A stretch of DNA of 64,000 nt, taken from the NCBI RefSeq assembly GCF_900104385.1, contig NZ_FNJA01000001.1:1547502-1611501 (forward strand), given 5' to 3'. Positions 42,729 through 51,547 of this stretch are shown here, in pieces. Both the position numbers and the translations under genes were made by a program. The first letter of the stretch is position 1, and every line of letters starts with the position of its first letter. This DNA comes from Rhodoferax sp. OV413. Its GTDB lineage: Bacteria; Pseudomonadota; Gammaproteobacteria; Burkholderiales; Burkholderiaceae_C. The notes under the pieces are model-generated. The model did no database searches. It was not told the DNA's origin and was given only the letters and a program-made list of their open reading frames with translations.

Positions 42729-44120
42729 TCACCTGGCCAATTCAGGCGCCAAGCCCATGATGATGTCGCACGCACCCTGGGTCGCTTTGCGCATATTGCG
42801 TGCGCGCTGCGGACTAGCAGCCACGCCACCAAACCGCGTCTCGCCATAGATTTCCAGCGCCTGCCCCATCCAGCGCCGAGCCAGCGGGGCCGTAGCCGCT
42901 GCACCCCAGTGCTCCCGCACCGATTGACCGGCCTGCCTTTTGTGGCCGTGCGCATGCAGGCACCAACCCATCGCCTGGGCTGACAAGCGCATGGACTGCG
43001 CCGGGAATCGGCGCGCCAACAACCACGAGCCCCCCAGCGCGAGACCCAAACCGATGCGGTATCTGCGCCGCCACAAGAAGTAGGCCGCGAGCAGGAACAG
43101 CAACCAGCGCAGCCAATGGATGATGATGGTGTAGGTCTCAAGCGAAGACTGGGACCCAGCGCCTTCGCCCTCGGCACCATCCGATGGTTGGGCTGAGCCG
43201 CCGGCCAGGCTGTCCAGCAAGCCCTGCGCGCCATCCAGCAGGCTTTTGATCAGTCCACGCTGCCATTGGGGAATGAAGGGGTCAGTCAAAGTGCTGCGCA
43301 TGCCGCCCAGCATCGAACCCCATTGCTGCATCCACGAACCTTGCGGGGCGGGGCCATTGCCGCCCAAGCCTGTTGTGCCAGATGCCTGTCCTCCAGACGT
43401 TCCCCCCGAGGCCTGGACCGGCTGCGGCCCGCCATCGCCTGCGGCCTGCGGAAACATTCCCGGGGTATCTGTGCCGGGCGGAAGAAAGCCAAAGCCCAAG
43501 GTTGCGGGTCGGGGCATAAACAAGAACAGCAGCGCCGTCACCGCAAACGAAACGCCGATGAAACCCAGCGTCATGGACAAGCGGGTCCACCGCGGCAAGC
43601 GCGTGCCCGCAGCATGCTGCCAGGCCAGCGCCAAGCCGCCGAACACCCATGCAGGCCCCAGGTAGAACCACAAGCTCCAGTCGGCCCTGGAATGGGTGGC
43701 AACCATGAAGCTGACGCTGAAGATCACGGTCAATGTCAGGTAAAAATCGCGCTGCGTGGCCAGCATGGCTGCGCGGGCGCCCATGGTGACCATCAGAACC
43801 AGGCAGATCCACCGGGCAAAGGCGTACAGCGCAAACCCGGGAAACAAGGCCAGCACAAAGCCCGTGGTGCCCAGCACGATCCACAGGGTTTGGCCGTTAG
43901 AGCCGGGCTTGTTGACATGCAAAGCACCGGCACCAAAACCCAGTAGCGCCCACACCAACCACAGCAGACTTTCAACCCCAAAAGACCTGAATTGCCGGTC
44001 GAGATAAGAGAACCCCAGGCCTACGAATAGATAGCTCAGCCCGGTCAGCACAACGACCGCACGGCTCTCCAGACGTGGCGATATGTCAGCCGGCGCGGCT
44101 GCTGCGGACGCAGTCTTCAT
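42729..44120 (-). CDS. TgpA-like membrane protein without transglutaminase domain
   Basis: A 463-residue protein. About seven membrane helices (residues 20-210) end in ALLFLFMPRPATLGFGFLPP, the DUF3488-like ending found in TgpA. In TgpA a periplasmic transglutaminase domain follows; here only a Gly/Ser/Gln-rich linker (about residues 215-330) without Cys-His-Asp signatures, then one more helix (WLRWLLFLLAAYFLW) and a DUF4129-like cytoplasmic tail ending QGACDIIMGLAPELAR. So the scaffold is kept and the catalytic part is missing. It overlaps the DUF58 gene by 4 bp, as TgpA does in standard operons. Confidence 0.75.
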   Translation of the reverse strand: MKTASAAAAPADISPRLESRAVVVLTGLSYLFVGLGFSYLDRQFRSFGVESLLWLVWALLGFGAGALHVNKPGSNGQTLWIVLGTTGFVLALFPGFALYAFARWICLVLMVTMGARAAMLATQRDFYLTLTVIFSVSFMVATHSRADWSLWFYLGPAWVFGGLALAWQHAAGTRLPRWTRLSMTLGFIGVSFAVTALLFLFMPRPATLGFGFLPPGTDTPGMFPQAAGDGGPQPVQASGGTSGGQASGTTGLGGNGPAPQGSWMQQWGSMLGGMRSTLTDPFIPQWQRGLIKSLLDGAQGLLDSLAGGSAQPSDGAEGEGAGSQSSLETYTIIIHWLRWLLFLLAAYFLWRRRYRIGLGLALGGSWLLARRFPAQSMRLSAQAMGWCLHAHGHKRQAGQSVREHWGAAATAPLARRWMGQALEIYGETRFGGVAASPQRARNMRKATQGACDIIMGLAPELAR

Positions 44121-45283
44121 GGCGCCTCCAGGAAAGTTGCAAACCCGGCCTGCGCCACCGCACGCTGCAGCGCATCGGCCTGGGCGGCATCCTGCGACGT
44201 TCGGTTACGCCCCAGGGCGATACAGACAACCACACCGCAAGCCTGCCCCACCAGCGGAGACAAGGCGGATAGCAACGCATCCTGCGCCATCGACCCGGCC
44301 ACCACGACGGCAATCTGCTCGCCGGGCGCCGCATCGCCAGCCACCCGCGCCACGATAGGCTGCAAACCGCCGTCGGTCGGCAAAGCCTCTGCCAATGCCC
44401 GGTACACCAAAGACCGGTCTTGCACCGCTGCTGCGTAGGGATGCAGGTAGAGAAACAATTGCGCAGCGTTGGCCAGCGCGGCGTCGCACACGCCTGCCGC
44501 CAGGCGCACCGCCTGCTCACCGGCGCTATCCGGTGCCCCCAGCGCCGGCGCACGCGGGACATCGACAACAACCCGCAGCCGCACCGACCCGCTGTGCTGA
44601 AAGTGCTGGATGACCAGCTCGCCCACGCGTGCAGACGCTCGCCAGCTGACCCGGCCAACCGACTCACCCTGTTGGTAAGGCCGCAGCATGCCCAGTTCAA
44701 ACGACTGCCCCATCTTGCGGGTGGTCAGCTCACCCAGCGGGTCTTCCGTCACATCCCAGGGCAGCGGCCAGTGCACCGGCTGGGCCTGCGGCAGTACATG
44801 CAGCGCAATCGCGGGCCGCGCCATGCTGTGCTGGGCGCGTACCAGGCCCAAAGGGAATCCGCTGGACAAACGCACCGCTACCAGTTCGTAGCTGCCCCGG
44901 CAGGGAAACAACACCCGCCGGCCCAGCTCGGGCATCTGGCCAGCGCGCACCACGGGCAAAGTCTGGCGCAGCAGGATGCGTTGGGAGGCCCACTCCCACT
45001 CTGTCTCTACATCCACCATGAAGGCCGGCCAAGGCACGCTGCGTTCTATCCACAAGCTCAGGTCACACGCGGCACCCTCCACCACTTCGCTGCTGCCCGT
45101 GGATTGCAAGCGCACGGTCATGGAGCGCAGCGAGAGCCAGGGCAACACAAAGCCAAGGAAGCTCACCACCGCAAGGAACAGGAACATGCCGTAGACCATC
45201 GGATCCTGCCGGTTCAGTGCGGCCATCAGCAGCACCGCACACAGCCCGATCAGCACCCGTGACTTGGACAGCCAGCGTTCCAT
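44117..45283 (-). CDS. DUF58 domain protein
   Basis: A 388-residue protein. Two N-terminal helices (VLIGLCAVLLMAAL and MFLFLAVVSFLGFVLP) precede a beta-rich domain and the conserved DUF58 core LRPYQQGESVGRVSWRASAR near residue 200, leading into a VWA-like fold (VRLRVVVDVP). DUF58 proteins work with MoxR ATPases, possibly in metallo-protein or envelope assembly; a MIDAS-like DxSxS is not evident (VVVDVPRA). It starts 31 bp after moxR. Confidence 0.88.
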   Translation of the reverse strand: MERWLSKSRVLIGLCAVLLMAALNRQDPMVYGMFLFLAVVSFLGFVLPWLSLRSMTVRLQSTGSSEVVEGAACDLSLWIERSVPWPAFMVDVETEWEWASQRILLRQTLPVVRAGQMPELGRRVLFPCRGSYELVAVRLSSGFPLGLVRAQHSMARPAIALHVLPQAQPVHWPLPWDVTEDPLGELTTRKMGQSFELGMLRPYQQGESVGRVSWRASARVGELVIQHFQHSGSVRLRVVVDVPRAPALGAPDSAGEQAVRLAAGVCDAALANAAQLFLYLHPYAAAVQDRSLVYRALAEALPTDGGLQPIVARVAGDAAPGEQIAVVVAGSMAQDALLSALSPLVGQACGVVVCIALGRNRTSQDAAQADALQRAVAQAGFATFLEAP

Positions 45284-45314
45284 ACGTTGAGGCCCTATTG
45301 GAGTTTATTGCAGC

Positions 45315-46277
45315 TTATTGCGGCGTACGCTGCGTCTGCAGGATGCCTTGCACCAAGGCAGCCGCAGACTGGGACTGCCCACCCTGGGTTTGCACAATGA
45401 TGCGGTGCGCGAGCACGGGTACGGCCAGCTCCCGCACCACGGCAGGATCGACATAGGCCCGGCCGCGGATGCAGCTCAGTGCCCGCGCCATGCGGGCCAG
45501 ACCCAGGGTACCGCGTGGGCTGGCGCCAAAACGGATGGCCGGGTGCTTGCGTGTGGCCGTCACGATGGCGGTGATGAAGTTGGCGACCTCGGGAGTGATG
45601 GTCACGTCCCGCGCACCAGCCACCAGCCGGGCAAAACCGTCTGCCTCGCACACCGGCTGCAGGCTGCTGATCGGATGCGCGAACTGCTGGGTGGTGATCA
45701 GGCTGGCCTCGGTTTCCGCATCGGGATAACCCAGAGACAGGCGGATCAGAAACCGGTCGAGCTGCGCTTCTGGCAGCGGGTAGGTGCCGGCCATGTCGAT
45801 AGGATTTTGCGTGGCCAGCACGGCAAACGGCGCGGGCAATGGCACGGTTTGCCCATCCAGCGTGATCTGACCTTCTTCCATGCACTCCAGCAGCGCAGAC
45901 TGGGCGCGCGGATTGGCCCGGTTGATTTCATCGGCCAGCACGATGTTGGCAAACACCGGCCCTGGGCGCAGCAGAAAGCTGCCGTCCTTGGGGTTGTAGA
46001 CCGGCCCACCCACGATGTCGGACGGCATCAGGTCGGCGGTAAACTGGATGCGCTTGAAGGACAGCCCCACAGACACCGCCAGCGCCCGTGCCAACATGGT
46101 TTTGCCCAGGCCGGGCACGTCTTCGATCAACAGATGACCGCCAGCCACCACGGCAGCCAAGGCCAGTTCCACCTGCTGGTGCTTGGCCTGCAGAACTTTC
46201 TCTACATTGTTGACAATGGTTTGCGCGAGGCGCGCGCAGTCCTGTGCGGACCACGCTGTTGCTTGTACTTGGCTCAA
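45315..46277 (-). CDS. MoxR-family AAA+ ATPase
   Basis: A 320-residue chaperone ATPase. Walker A is EDVPGLGKTMLARALA, Walker B is IVLADEINRANPRAQSAL, sensor 1 is AVLATQNPIDMAGTYPLPEA, and an arginine-finger region is QLDRFLIRLSLGYPD. I chose TTG at 46277, directly behind the strong GGGAGAGG; the ATG at 46313 lacks such a site. It is the first gene of the four-gene operon MoxR, DUF58, TgpA-like, hypothetical, and presumably energises assembly of the others' target. Confidence 0.92.
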   Translation of the reverse strand: MSQVQATAWSAQDCARLAQTIVNNVEKVLQAKHQQVELALAAVVAGGHLLIEDVPGLGKTMLARALAVSVGLSFKRIQFTADLMPSDIVGGPVYNPKDGSFLLRPGPVFANIVLADEINRANPRAQSALLECMEEGQITLDGQTVPLPAPFAVLATQNPIDMAGTYPLPEAQLDRFLIRLSLGYPDAETEASLITTQQFAHPISSLQPVCEADGFARLVAGARDVTITPEVANFITAIVTATRKHPAIRFGASPRGTLGLARMARALSCIRGRAYVDPAVVRELAVPVLAHRIIVQTQGGQSQSAAALVQGILQTQRTPQ

Positions 46278-46369
46278 TCGACCTCTCCCTTTGTGAAAAA
46301 TTGTAACGACCATCGTGCGGTTTTCGTAGCCAGCGAACCCGGTAACCCACCCGCCCATCCCCCAAACTA

Positions 46370-47272
46370 ATGACAAGCCGATCGCCCATGACAACAGCCA
46401 CTTCGTTCGCCTTCGGCAACCTGCCACTCACCCGCCGCACCACCCTGCTCGCCACCCTGGGCCTGCTGTCCACCCGCCTGCAGGCCGCCCCGCCAGCCCC
46501 TGCCGTCTGGCCGCACGCGCTGCAAGTGCCGGGCGGCGTGGCGCGTTTGTCGCTGGGGCCGGCGGCTGAACGGCCATTAGCCCACCTAACAACTACAACG
46601 GGCGATGTGCCCTTGCTGGTGCTCGGCGATGCCATCGAGTGGACGGCGCTGGTGGGGATTCCGCTGGCAGCGGCGCTGGGCCAGGCGTTCATCACGGTGC
46701 AGAGCGCCGATGGCGGCAGCCGGCAGGTGGCCTACACCGTGGGACCCAAGCAGTACCGCGAACAGCGGCTGACGGTGGCGCCGGGCACGGTGGACTTGTC
46801 GCCCGAGGACGAGGCCCGCTACGAGCGCGAGCGCGCGCATCTGGCGACCGTCACCACCACCTTCAGCGAACCGCTGCCGCAGGCGCTGCGCATGCAGGTG
46901 CCGGTGCCGGGGCGGCGCTCCAGTTCCTTCGGGTTGCGCCGGGTGTTCAACGGGCAGGCACGCAATCCGCACAGCGGCATGGACATCGCCGCCGCCACCG
47001 GCACGCCGGTACGCGCGCCGCTGGCCGGAAAGGTGATCGATACCGGCGACTATTTCTTCAACGGCAACACGGTCTGGCTGGACCACGGCGGCGGCCTGCT
47101 GAGCATGTTTTGCCACCTGAGCGCCATCAACGTGCAAACCGGCGATGTGTTGCATGCCGGCGAACGCCTGGGTGCGGTGGGCGCCACCGGCCGGGTGACG
47201 GGGCCGCATCTGCACTGGTCGGTCAGCCTGAACCGGGCGATGGTGGACCCGGCGCTGTTCATCCCGGCCTGA
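46370..47272 (+). CDS. M23 family peptidoglycan endopeptidase
   Basis: A 300-residue exported LytM-type protein. The leader contains RRTTLLATLGLLSTRLQA. The zinc site is NPHSGMDIAAATGTPV (HxxxD near residue 202) and GPHLHWSV (HxH near residue 280), with FCHLSAINVQTGD between. All catalytic ligands are present, so it should cut peptide cross-links. The start may be 46370 or 46388; neither has a clear ribosome site. It diverges from moxR, and both relate to the envelope. Confidence 0.9.
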   Translation: MTSRSPMTTATSFAFGNLPLTRRTTLLATLGLLSTRLQAAPPAPAVWPHALQVPGGVARLSLGPAAERPLAHLTTTTGDVPLLVLGDAIEWTALVGIPLAAALGQAFITVQSADGGSRQVAYTVGPKQYREQRLTVAPGTVDLSPEDEARYERERAHLATVTTTFSEPLPQALRMQVPVPGRRSSSFGLRRVFNGQARNPHSGMDIAAATGTPVRAPLAGKVIDTGDYFFNGNTVWLDHGGGLLSMFCHLSAINVQTGDVLHAGERLGAVGATGRVTGPHLHWSVSLNRAMVDPALFIPA

Positions 47273-47289
47273 GACAGATCACTATCAAA

Positions 47290-47335
47290 TCAATAGCTGC
47301 TTGTGCAATATCTACCTGCGCTAGCGGCCGATTTC
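47290..47335 (+). repeat. Short intergenic palindromic repeat
   Basis: Near-consensus, CAATAGCTGCTTGTGCAATA then CTGCGCTAGCGGCCGATTT, between the convergent M23 and tail-sheath genes. Confidence 0.8.
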
Positions 47336-49055
47336 ACTTCAAAGTCCACTGGCCGATGCGGAACAGCATGAACTCCGCGGGCTGCAGCACGGCCACGCCG
47401 ACCAGGCAGACCAGCTGCCCGGCATCCAGCTCGGCCTGGGTCATGGTGGTACGGTCGCAGCGCACGAAAAAAGCCTCTTCTGGCCGGCTACCGAGCAAGG
47501 CGCCGTCGCGCCAGGTTTGCAGCAGGAAGTCGCTGACCTGCTGGCGCACGCGGGCCCATAGCGGCTCGGCATTCGGCTCGAACACGGCCCAGACGGTACC
47601 TCGGGAGATGGAGGCCTGCAGGTAGTCGAGCAGGCGGCGGATCGGCACGTACTTCCATTCCGGGTCACTGCTGGCCAGGCGCGCGCCCCAGACCCGCAGG
47701 CCGCGGCCGGCAAAGCTGCGCAGGCAGTTCACGCCCAGGGGATTCAGCAGGTCTTGCTCGGTCTGGTCGATGTCGTATTCGCAGCGCAGCGCGCCAGCCA
47801 CGGCCAGGTTGGTCGCGGCCTTGTGCACGCCCTGGGTGGCGTCACTGCGCGCGTACAGGCCGGCCACATGGCCGCAAGGCGGCACACTGATCTCGCGCGG
47901 CGCGGCGGCGGGCGCCAGCGGGTCGGCCACCACCAGCCAGGGGTAGTAGAGCGCGGCATGGCGGGAATCGATGCCCGCGCGCTGCTGCTGCACCCCGCCC
48001 AGGCTGAGCTGCGGCGCGCTGTCCAGCACCGCCATCTGCCAGCGGTTCGGCTGCTCCACATGGGCCAGCAGTGCGGCCTGGATGGCGGTCCGGTCAGGGT
48101 AGGCGCTGCTACCCGGCGTGGCGACGGTGGACACGTCGGGCACGGCCTGCAGCGCCGCCAGGGCTGCGTTGTAGCTGCCGCGGTTGCTGGTAGTACCGGC
48201 AATCGGTGCCAGGCCGTCCCGGCCACTTCGCAACAACAGCCGGCGCCAGGCAACGCCGTCGCCCGGCGCTGCGGCCAGCAATGGCAGAGCCCGCACGGCG
48301 GCCAGCAGCGCATAAGCGCTGACCTGCGGGCCGATGTCGGCCCACAGCGGCGCGGCGTCGGACTGCTGGGCCAGCACGCTACCCAGCCAACGCGGGTGCG
48401 CAGGCGCGAAGCCAAGCCGGCTCCACTGCACAACGCTGCCGTCGGCAGCGCTGGCTTGCAGCTCCAGCGTCAGCAGCTGCGCGGTGGCGCCCAGGTCGGA
48501 CAGCGCCAGGGACTCGCCGGCAGCGTCCAGCCAGACCGCGCCGCTGCCCGCGTAGACGGTTTCCACGCCGTCGCGGTCCATGCTGATCAGGCTGCCGACC
48601 GGCGCGGCGGAGAGATCAATGGCGCGCACCGGCACGCCGACCACGCGCAGCCGCACCGGGCCGTTGCCGGCGGCGCCCACATGGCGTGCGCGCAACGTGG
48701 CGCGGCCGGCCCGGGCACTGGCGGCCAGCAGCACACCGGCGGCGGCGGTGGCATTGCGGGCGGTGCGCAGCACGACCAGGCAGCTGCCGCCATTGGCAAA
48801 GTAGGCGCGCACCGCATGGGCCATGAAGTGCAGCCGGTAAGCGGGGTCGCGCACATCGTTGAGCGCCAGCGCCTGCGGGCCGCCGTAGCTGCGCTCGAAT
48901 TCGGCCAGGCTGTACAAGGGCGGCGACGCGACGCCCACCGGCCCCGAGCGCGTGGGGCCGATGAAGGCGGCGGTGCGGGTGGCCACGCCGACGATGGCGC
49001 GGCCGGACGGGCCGGCTTCTTCTACGTAGACACCGGGGCTGGGGTAGTTGGGCAT
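47334..49055 (-). CDS. Contractile tail sheath protein, orphan
   Basis: A 573-residue protein of the phage tail sheath family. The start YPSPGVYVEEAGPSGRAIVG and SFIGPT-like TAAFIGPTRSGPVG are classic, and the C-terminal domain has NPLGVNCLRSFAGRGLRVWG, KYVPIRRLLDYLQASISRGT and FEPNAEPLWARVRQQVSDFL. That domain makes the sheath-sheath contacts in contractile tails, R-pyocins and extracellular injection systems. GGAG precedes the ATG at 49055. No tube, baseplate, spike or AAA gene lies near it: neighbours are an M23 peptidase and a diguanylate cyclase. It may be a relic, a domesticated protein or a displaced part of an injection system. Confidence 0.9.
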   Translation of the reverse strand: MPNYPSPGVYVEEAGPSGRAIVGVATRTAAFIGPTRSGPVGVASPPLYSLAEFERSYGGPQALALNDVRDPAYRLHFMAHAVRAYFANGGSCLVVLRTARNATAAAGVLLAASARAGRATLRARHVGAAGNGPVRLRVVGVPVRAIDLSAAPVGSLISMDRDGVETVYAGSGAVWLDAAGESLALSDLGATAQLLTLELQASAADGSVVQWSRLGFAPAHPRWLGSVLAQQSDAAPLWADIGPQVSAYALLAAVRALPLLAAAPGDGVAWRRLLLRSGRDGLAPIAGTTSNRGSYNAALAALQAVPDVSTVATPGSSAYPDRTAIQAALLAHVEQPNRWQMAVLDSAPQLSLGGVQQQRAGIDSRHAALYYPWLVVADPLAPAAAPREISVPPCGHVAGLYARSDATQGVHKAATNLAVAGALRCEYDIDQTEQDLLNPLGVNCLRSFAGRGLRVWGARLASSDPEWKYVPIRRLLDYLQASISRGTVWAVFEPNAEPLWARVRQQVSDFLLQTWRDGALLGSRPEEAFFVRCDRTTMTQAELDAGQLVCLVGVAVLQPAEFMLFRIGQWTLK

Positions 49056-49132
49056 GCGGTACTCCTGCCCGGCCATGGTGGCACAGCGGGGCGCGTGCAG
49101 CAAGCCCGGGGTGCCGCGGGCTTGCTGCTATT

Positions 49133-49180
49133 GTTTAGATAGCTGCTTTCGCAGGCAGAATATGCGCTACCGGCCCATTT
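49133..49180 (+). repeat. Short intergenic palindromic repeat
   Basis: TTAGATAGCTGCTTTCGCAG then TATGCGCTACCGGCCCATTT, between the diguanylate cyclase stop and the sheath gene. Confidence 0.75.
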
Positions 49181-49198
49181 TCATAAACAGGAGCGGTA

Positions 49199-50563
49199 TC
49201 AGCCCACGGCCCGCACCTGGTTGCGGCCGTTTTCCTTGGCCTTGTACAAGGCCCGGTCGGCGTCGTGCAGCAGCTCCTGGAAGTTCTGGTAACCGGCCCC
49301 GGCCTGCCAGGTGGCGCAGCCGGCGCTGATGGACACGTTCTTGTCGGCAAACTTGGTGGGGATGTACAGCGCGGCCACGGCCAGCCGGGCTTTTTCGGCC
49401 ACCCCCAGCGCCTGCTGCTGCGAGGTGTTGGGCAGCAGCAGCACGAACTCTTCGCCGCCGTAGCGGGCCACCATGTCGGCAGGCCGCTTGATGCTGCGGG
49501 CCAGCGCCTGGGCCACGCTGCGCAGGCAGGTGTCGCCCTGCAGATGGCCGAAGTGGTCGTTGTAGAGCTTGAAGTGGTCGATGTCCACCAGCACCACGGA
49601 CAGCGGCTCGGCGCTGCGGTGGGCGCGCGGCCATTCCTTCTTGGCGGCCTCGTCAAAGCTGCCGCGGTTGTGCAGGCCAGTGAGCTTGTCGCGCGCCGAG
49701 GTGATCAGTAGCGACTCGTGCGACACCGCCAGCTCCTGGTAGAGCCGGGTGATCTGCAGGATCAGCGCCGTCAACAGGCTGGCGGACGAGACGATGCTGA
49801 GCAAACGCGCCGCATACCAGCCCAGGCTGTAGCGGGCCGAGGCCAGCAGGGTCAGCGACACATCGGCCAGAGCCGCCAGCAGCGCGATGAACAGGAACAG
49901 GCTGGTCACCTCGCGCCGCGAGCGGGTCAGCAGAATCAGCAGCACGGCGGCGGCGTTCAGCCCCCAGACCACCCAGCCGACCGGGCTGTGGCTCAGGCTG
50001 CTGAAGCTCTTGCCGGAGATCAGCACCGGCAGCACCTCCAGGCGGATCGCCAGAAAGGCCAACGCCAGTGCCGCCACGGGAACCAGCAGAAACACCAGCA
50101 TGCCCTGCCAGGCGGTGATCCGGCGGCTCAGCTCTGCATGCCAGCCGGCATTCTTGGCCAGCATTGCCAGGCCCAGAAACACCGCAAAGCCGCCATGCCA
50201 AAACACCCACAGCCAGACCGCCGACTGCGTGTTCGCCCCCAGCAGGCCGGTGGGCGCAAACACGCCAGGGAACACCAGCAGCTGGATGGAGGCCATGAGC
50301 GCGACATACGCATAGCCACCCGCCAGGGGCACCAGGAAGAACTGGCGCGTCGCCATGAACTGCACCAGCAGCAGGTAGGCGGTCAGGCTCTCGGTCAGGG
50401 TGACGGTGGCGGCGAAGATCGGCAGGAAGGGCTGGACCACCGGCAGCGGCAGGCCCGCATACGGCATGGCCAGCACGGTCGCCAGAACGATGACCAGGGC
50501 GAGCAAGGTGGCCAGCGACTTCTGCCGGGCGGTGGCTAAGGTGTTGTGTAAAGCTTCAGGCAT
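49199..50563 (-). CDS. MASE4-GGDEF diguanylate cyclase
   Basis: A 454-residue inner-membrane enzyme. The first 285 residues or so hold eight hydrophobic segments with MASE4 character (GLPLPVVQPFLPIFAATVTL, FPGVFAPTGLLGANTQSAVW). A short coiled linker leads to a GGDEF domain with MVARYGGEEFVLLLPNTSQQ, an RPAD inhibitory site and the closing DADRALYKAKENGRNQV. I chose ATG at 50563 (MPEALHNTLATARQKSLATL); frames upstream are open but unlikely. It diverges from the TerB-like gene. Confidence 0.9.
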   Translation of the reverse strand: MPEALHNTLATARQKSLATLLALVIVLATVLAMPYAGLPLPVVQPFLPIFAATVTLTESLTAYLLLVQFMATRQFFLVPLAGGYAYVALMASIQLLVFPGVFAPTGLLGANTQSAVWLWVFWHGGFAVFLGLAMLAKNAGWHAELSRRITAWQGMLVFLLVPVAALALAFLAIRLEVLPVLISGKSFSSLSHSPVGWVVWGLNAAAVLLILLTRSRREVTSLFLFIALLAALADVSLTLLASARYSLGWYAARLLSIVSSASLLTALILQITRLYQELAVSHESLLITSARDKLTGLHNRGSFDEAAKKEWPRAHRSAEPLSVVLVDIDHFKLYNDHFGHLQGDTCLRSVAQALARSIKRPADMVARYGGEEFVLLLPNTSQQQALGVAEKARLAVAALYIPTKFADKNVSISAGCATWQAGAGYQNFQELLHDADRALYKAKENGRNQVRAVG

Positions 50564-50673
50564 GGAGTGGGACGGCAGGGCACTGCAAGAATTGTGCATC
50601 GCCTCGGTAAACGCCTGGAACCAAGATCTACGGCCCGCGCTCCTACCGCCCGATTCCTTTACCGCCAATCCCT

Positions 50674-51132
50674 ATGCTGCACGCACTGAAAGAGTTTTTT
50701 GACCACCTGACGACATCCGAACCGGAGCTGGCCCCGGCCCAACAAGTGCAGTTGGCCACCGCCGTGCTGCTGGTCGAGGTGATGCGGGCCGATGCCGGCA
50801 AAACGCAGGCAGAACGACAGGCCGTGCTGGCGCTGCTGCAACAGCGCTTTGCCCTGCAAGGCCCGGCCCTGGCCCAACTGGTGGCCCAGGCCGAGCAATC
50901 GGCCGAGCAGGCCTACGACTACCACCGCTTCACCGCCAGCATCAACGACCACTGCAGCCAGCCGCAGAAGCTGGAGATCATCGAATCCATGTGGCAGGTG
51001 GCCTATGCCGACGCGCAGCTGGGCGCACACGAGCACCAGGTGATCAGCAAGATCGCCGACCTGCTGTATGTAACGCATGGCGAGTACATAGGCGCCAAGA
51101 TGCGGGCCAAGGAAGCCGCGGGCCTGGTGTAA
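50674..51132 (+). CDS. TerB-like protein
   Basis: A 152-residue soluble, all-helical protein of the TerB/COG4103 group. LATAVLLVEVMRADAGKTQA and WQVAYADAQLGAHEHQVISK are the two acidic helix pairs of that fold, which bind metal in TerB. There is no ter operon here, so a tellurite role should not be assumed. It is divergent from the MASE4 cyclase. Confidence 0.85.
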   Translation: MLHALKEFFDHLTTSEPELAPAQQVQLATAVLLVEVMRADAGKTQAERQAVLALLQQRFALQGPALAQLVAQAEQSAEQAYDYHRFTASINDHCSQPQKLEIIESMWQVAYADAQLGAHEHQVISKIADLLYVTHGEYIGAKMRAKEAAGLV

Positions 51133-51247
51133 AGCCGGGTGGCTCATTCCGCACCCTAGTGGCTCAGTGAAAACCGTAGCCACGCACCGGCGGCGGCGGC
51201 GCAAGCGGTCTGCTGTCGGCGTGTTACGGCGACTAAGGCACTACATT

Positions 51248-51290
51248 TTTAATAGCTGGTAGCGCTCATTCCACCTGCGCTAGCGCCCCT
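51248..51290 (+). repeat. Short intergenic palindromic repeat
   Basis: TAATAGCTGGTAGCGCTC then CCACCTGCGCTAGCGCCCCT, in the gap upstream of the CSS-EAL gene. Confidence 0.7.
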
Positions 51291-51463
51291 ACACGCCAAT
51301 AGGGTGCATGCGGCAGCGAAAGTAAATTTCAATCTGTTTGCAGCATGCAACAATCTGCAACAGAAATTCCCCCATAATTTCCCCCTGCTTGGCGCAAACC
51401 CGGTGGACTTCGCCACGGTTTTTGTAGCTGTCTGTGACATGGCCCGTTTTTAGGAAACAACAC

Positions 51464-51547
51464 ATGCAGGGGTGGTGGTATTCAACCGGTTCCAATCCAT
51501 GCAATGCCTGCTCCGCAGGCCGGTGCCTGGACGCATGCGGACGGTAA
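51464..51547 (+). CDS. Possible short cysteine-rich leader ORF
   Basis: A 27-codon ORF beginning MQGWWYSTGSNPCNACSAGR, with four cysteines. It has the best ribosome site in the area (AGGAAAC 8-9 bases before ATG) and overlaps the presumed start of the CSS-EAL gene in another frame. It may be a regulatory leader or chance. Confidence 0.25.
   Translation: MQGWWYSTGSNPCNACSAGRCLDACGR

Noticed and set aside
47334..49055. Prophage centred on the tail sheath gene
   Set aside because: No capsid, terminase, tube, baseplate, integrase or att sites within 15 kb on either side.
47754..49142. Long plus-strand ORF opposite the tail sheath gene
   Set aside because: Antisense shadow; the minus strand has unmistakable sheath motifs.
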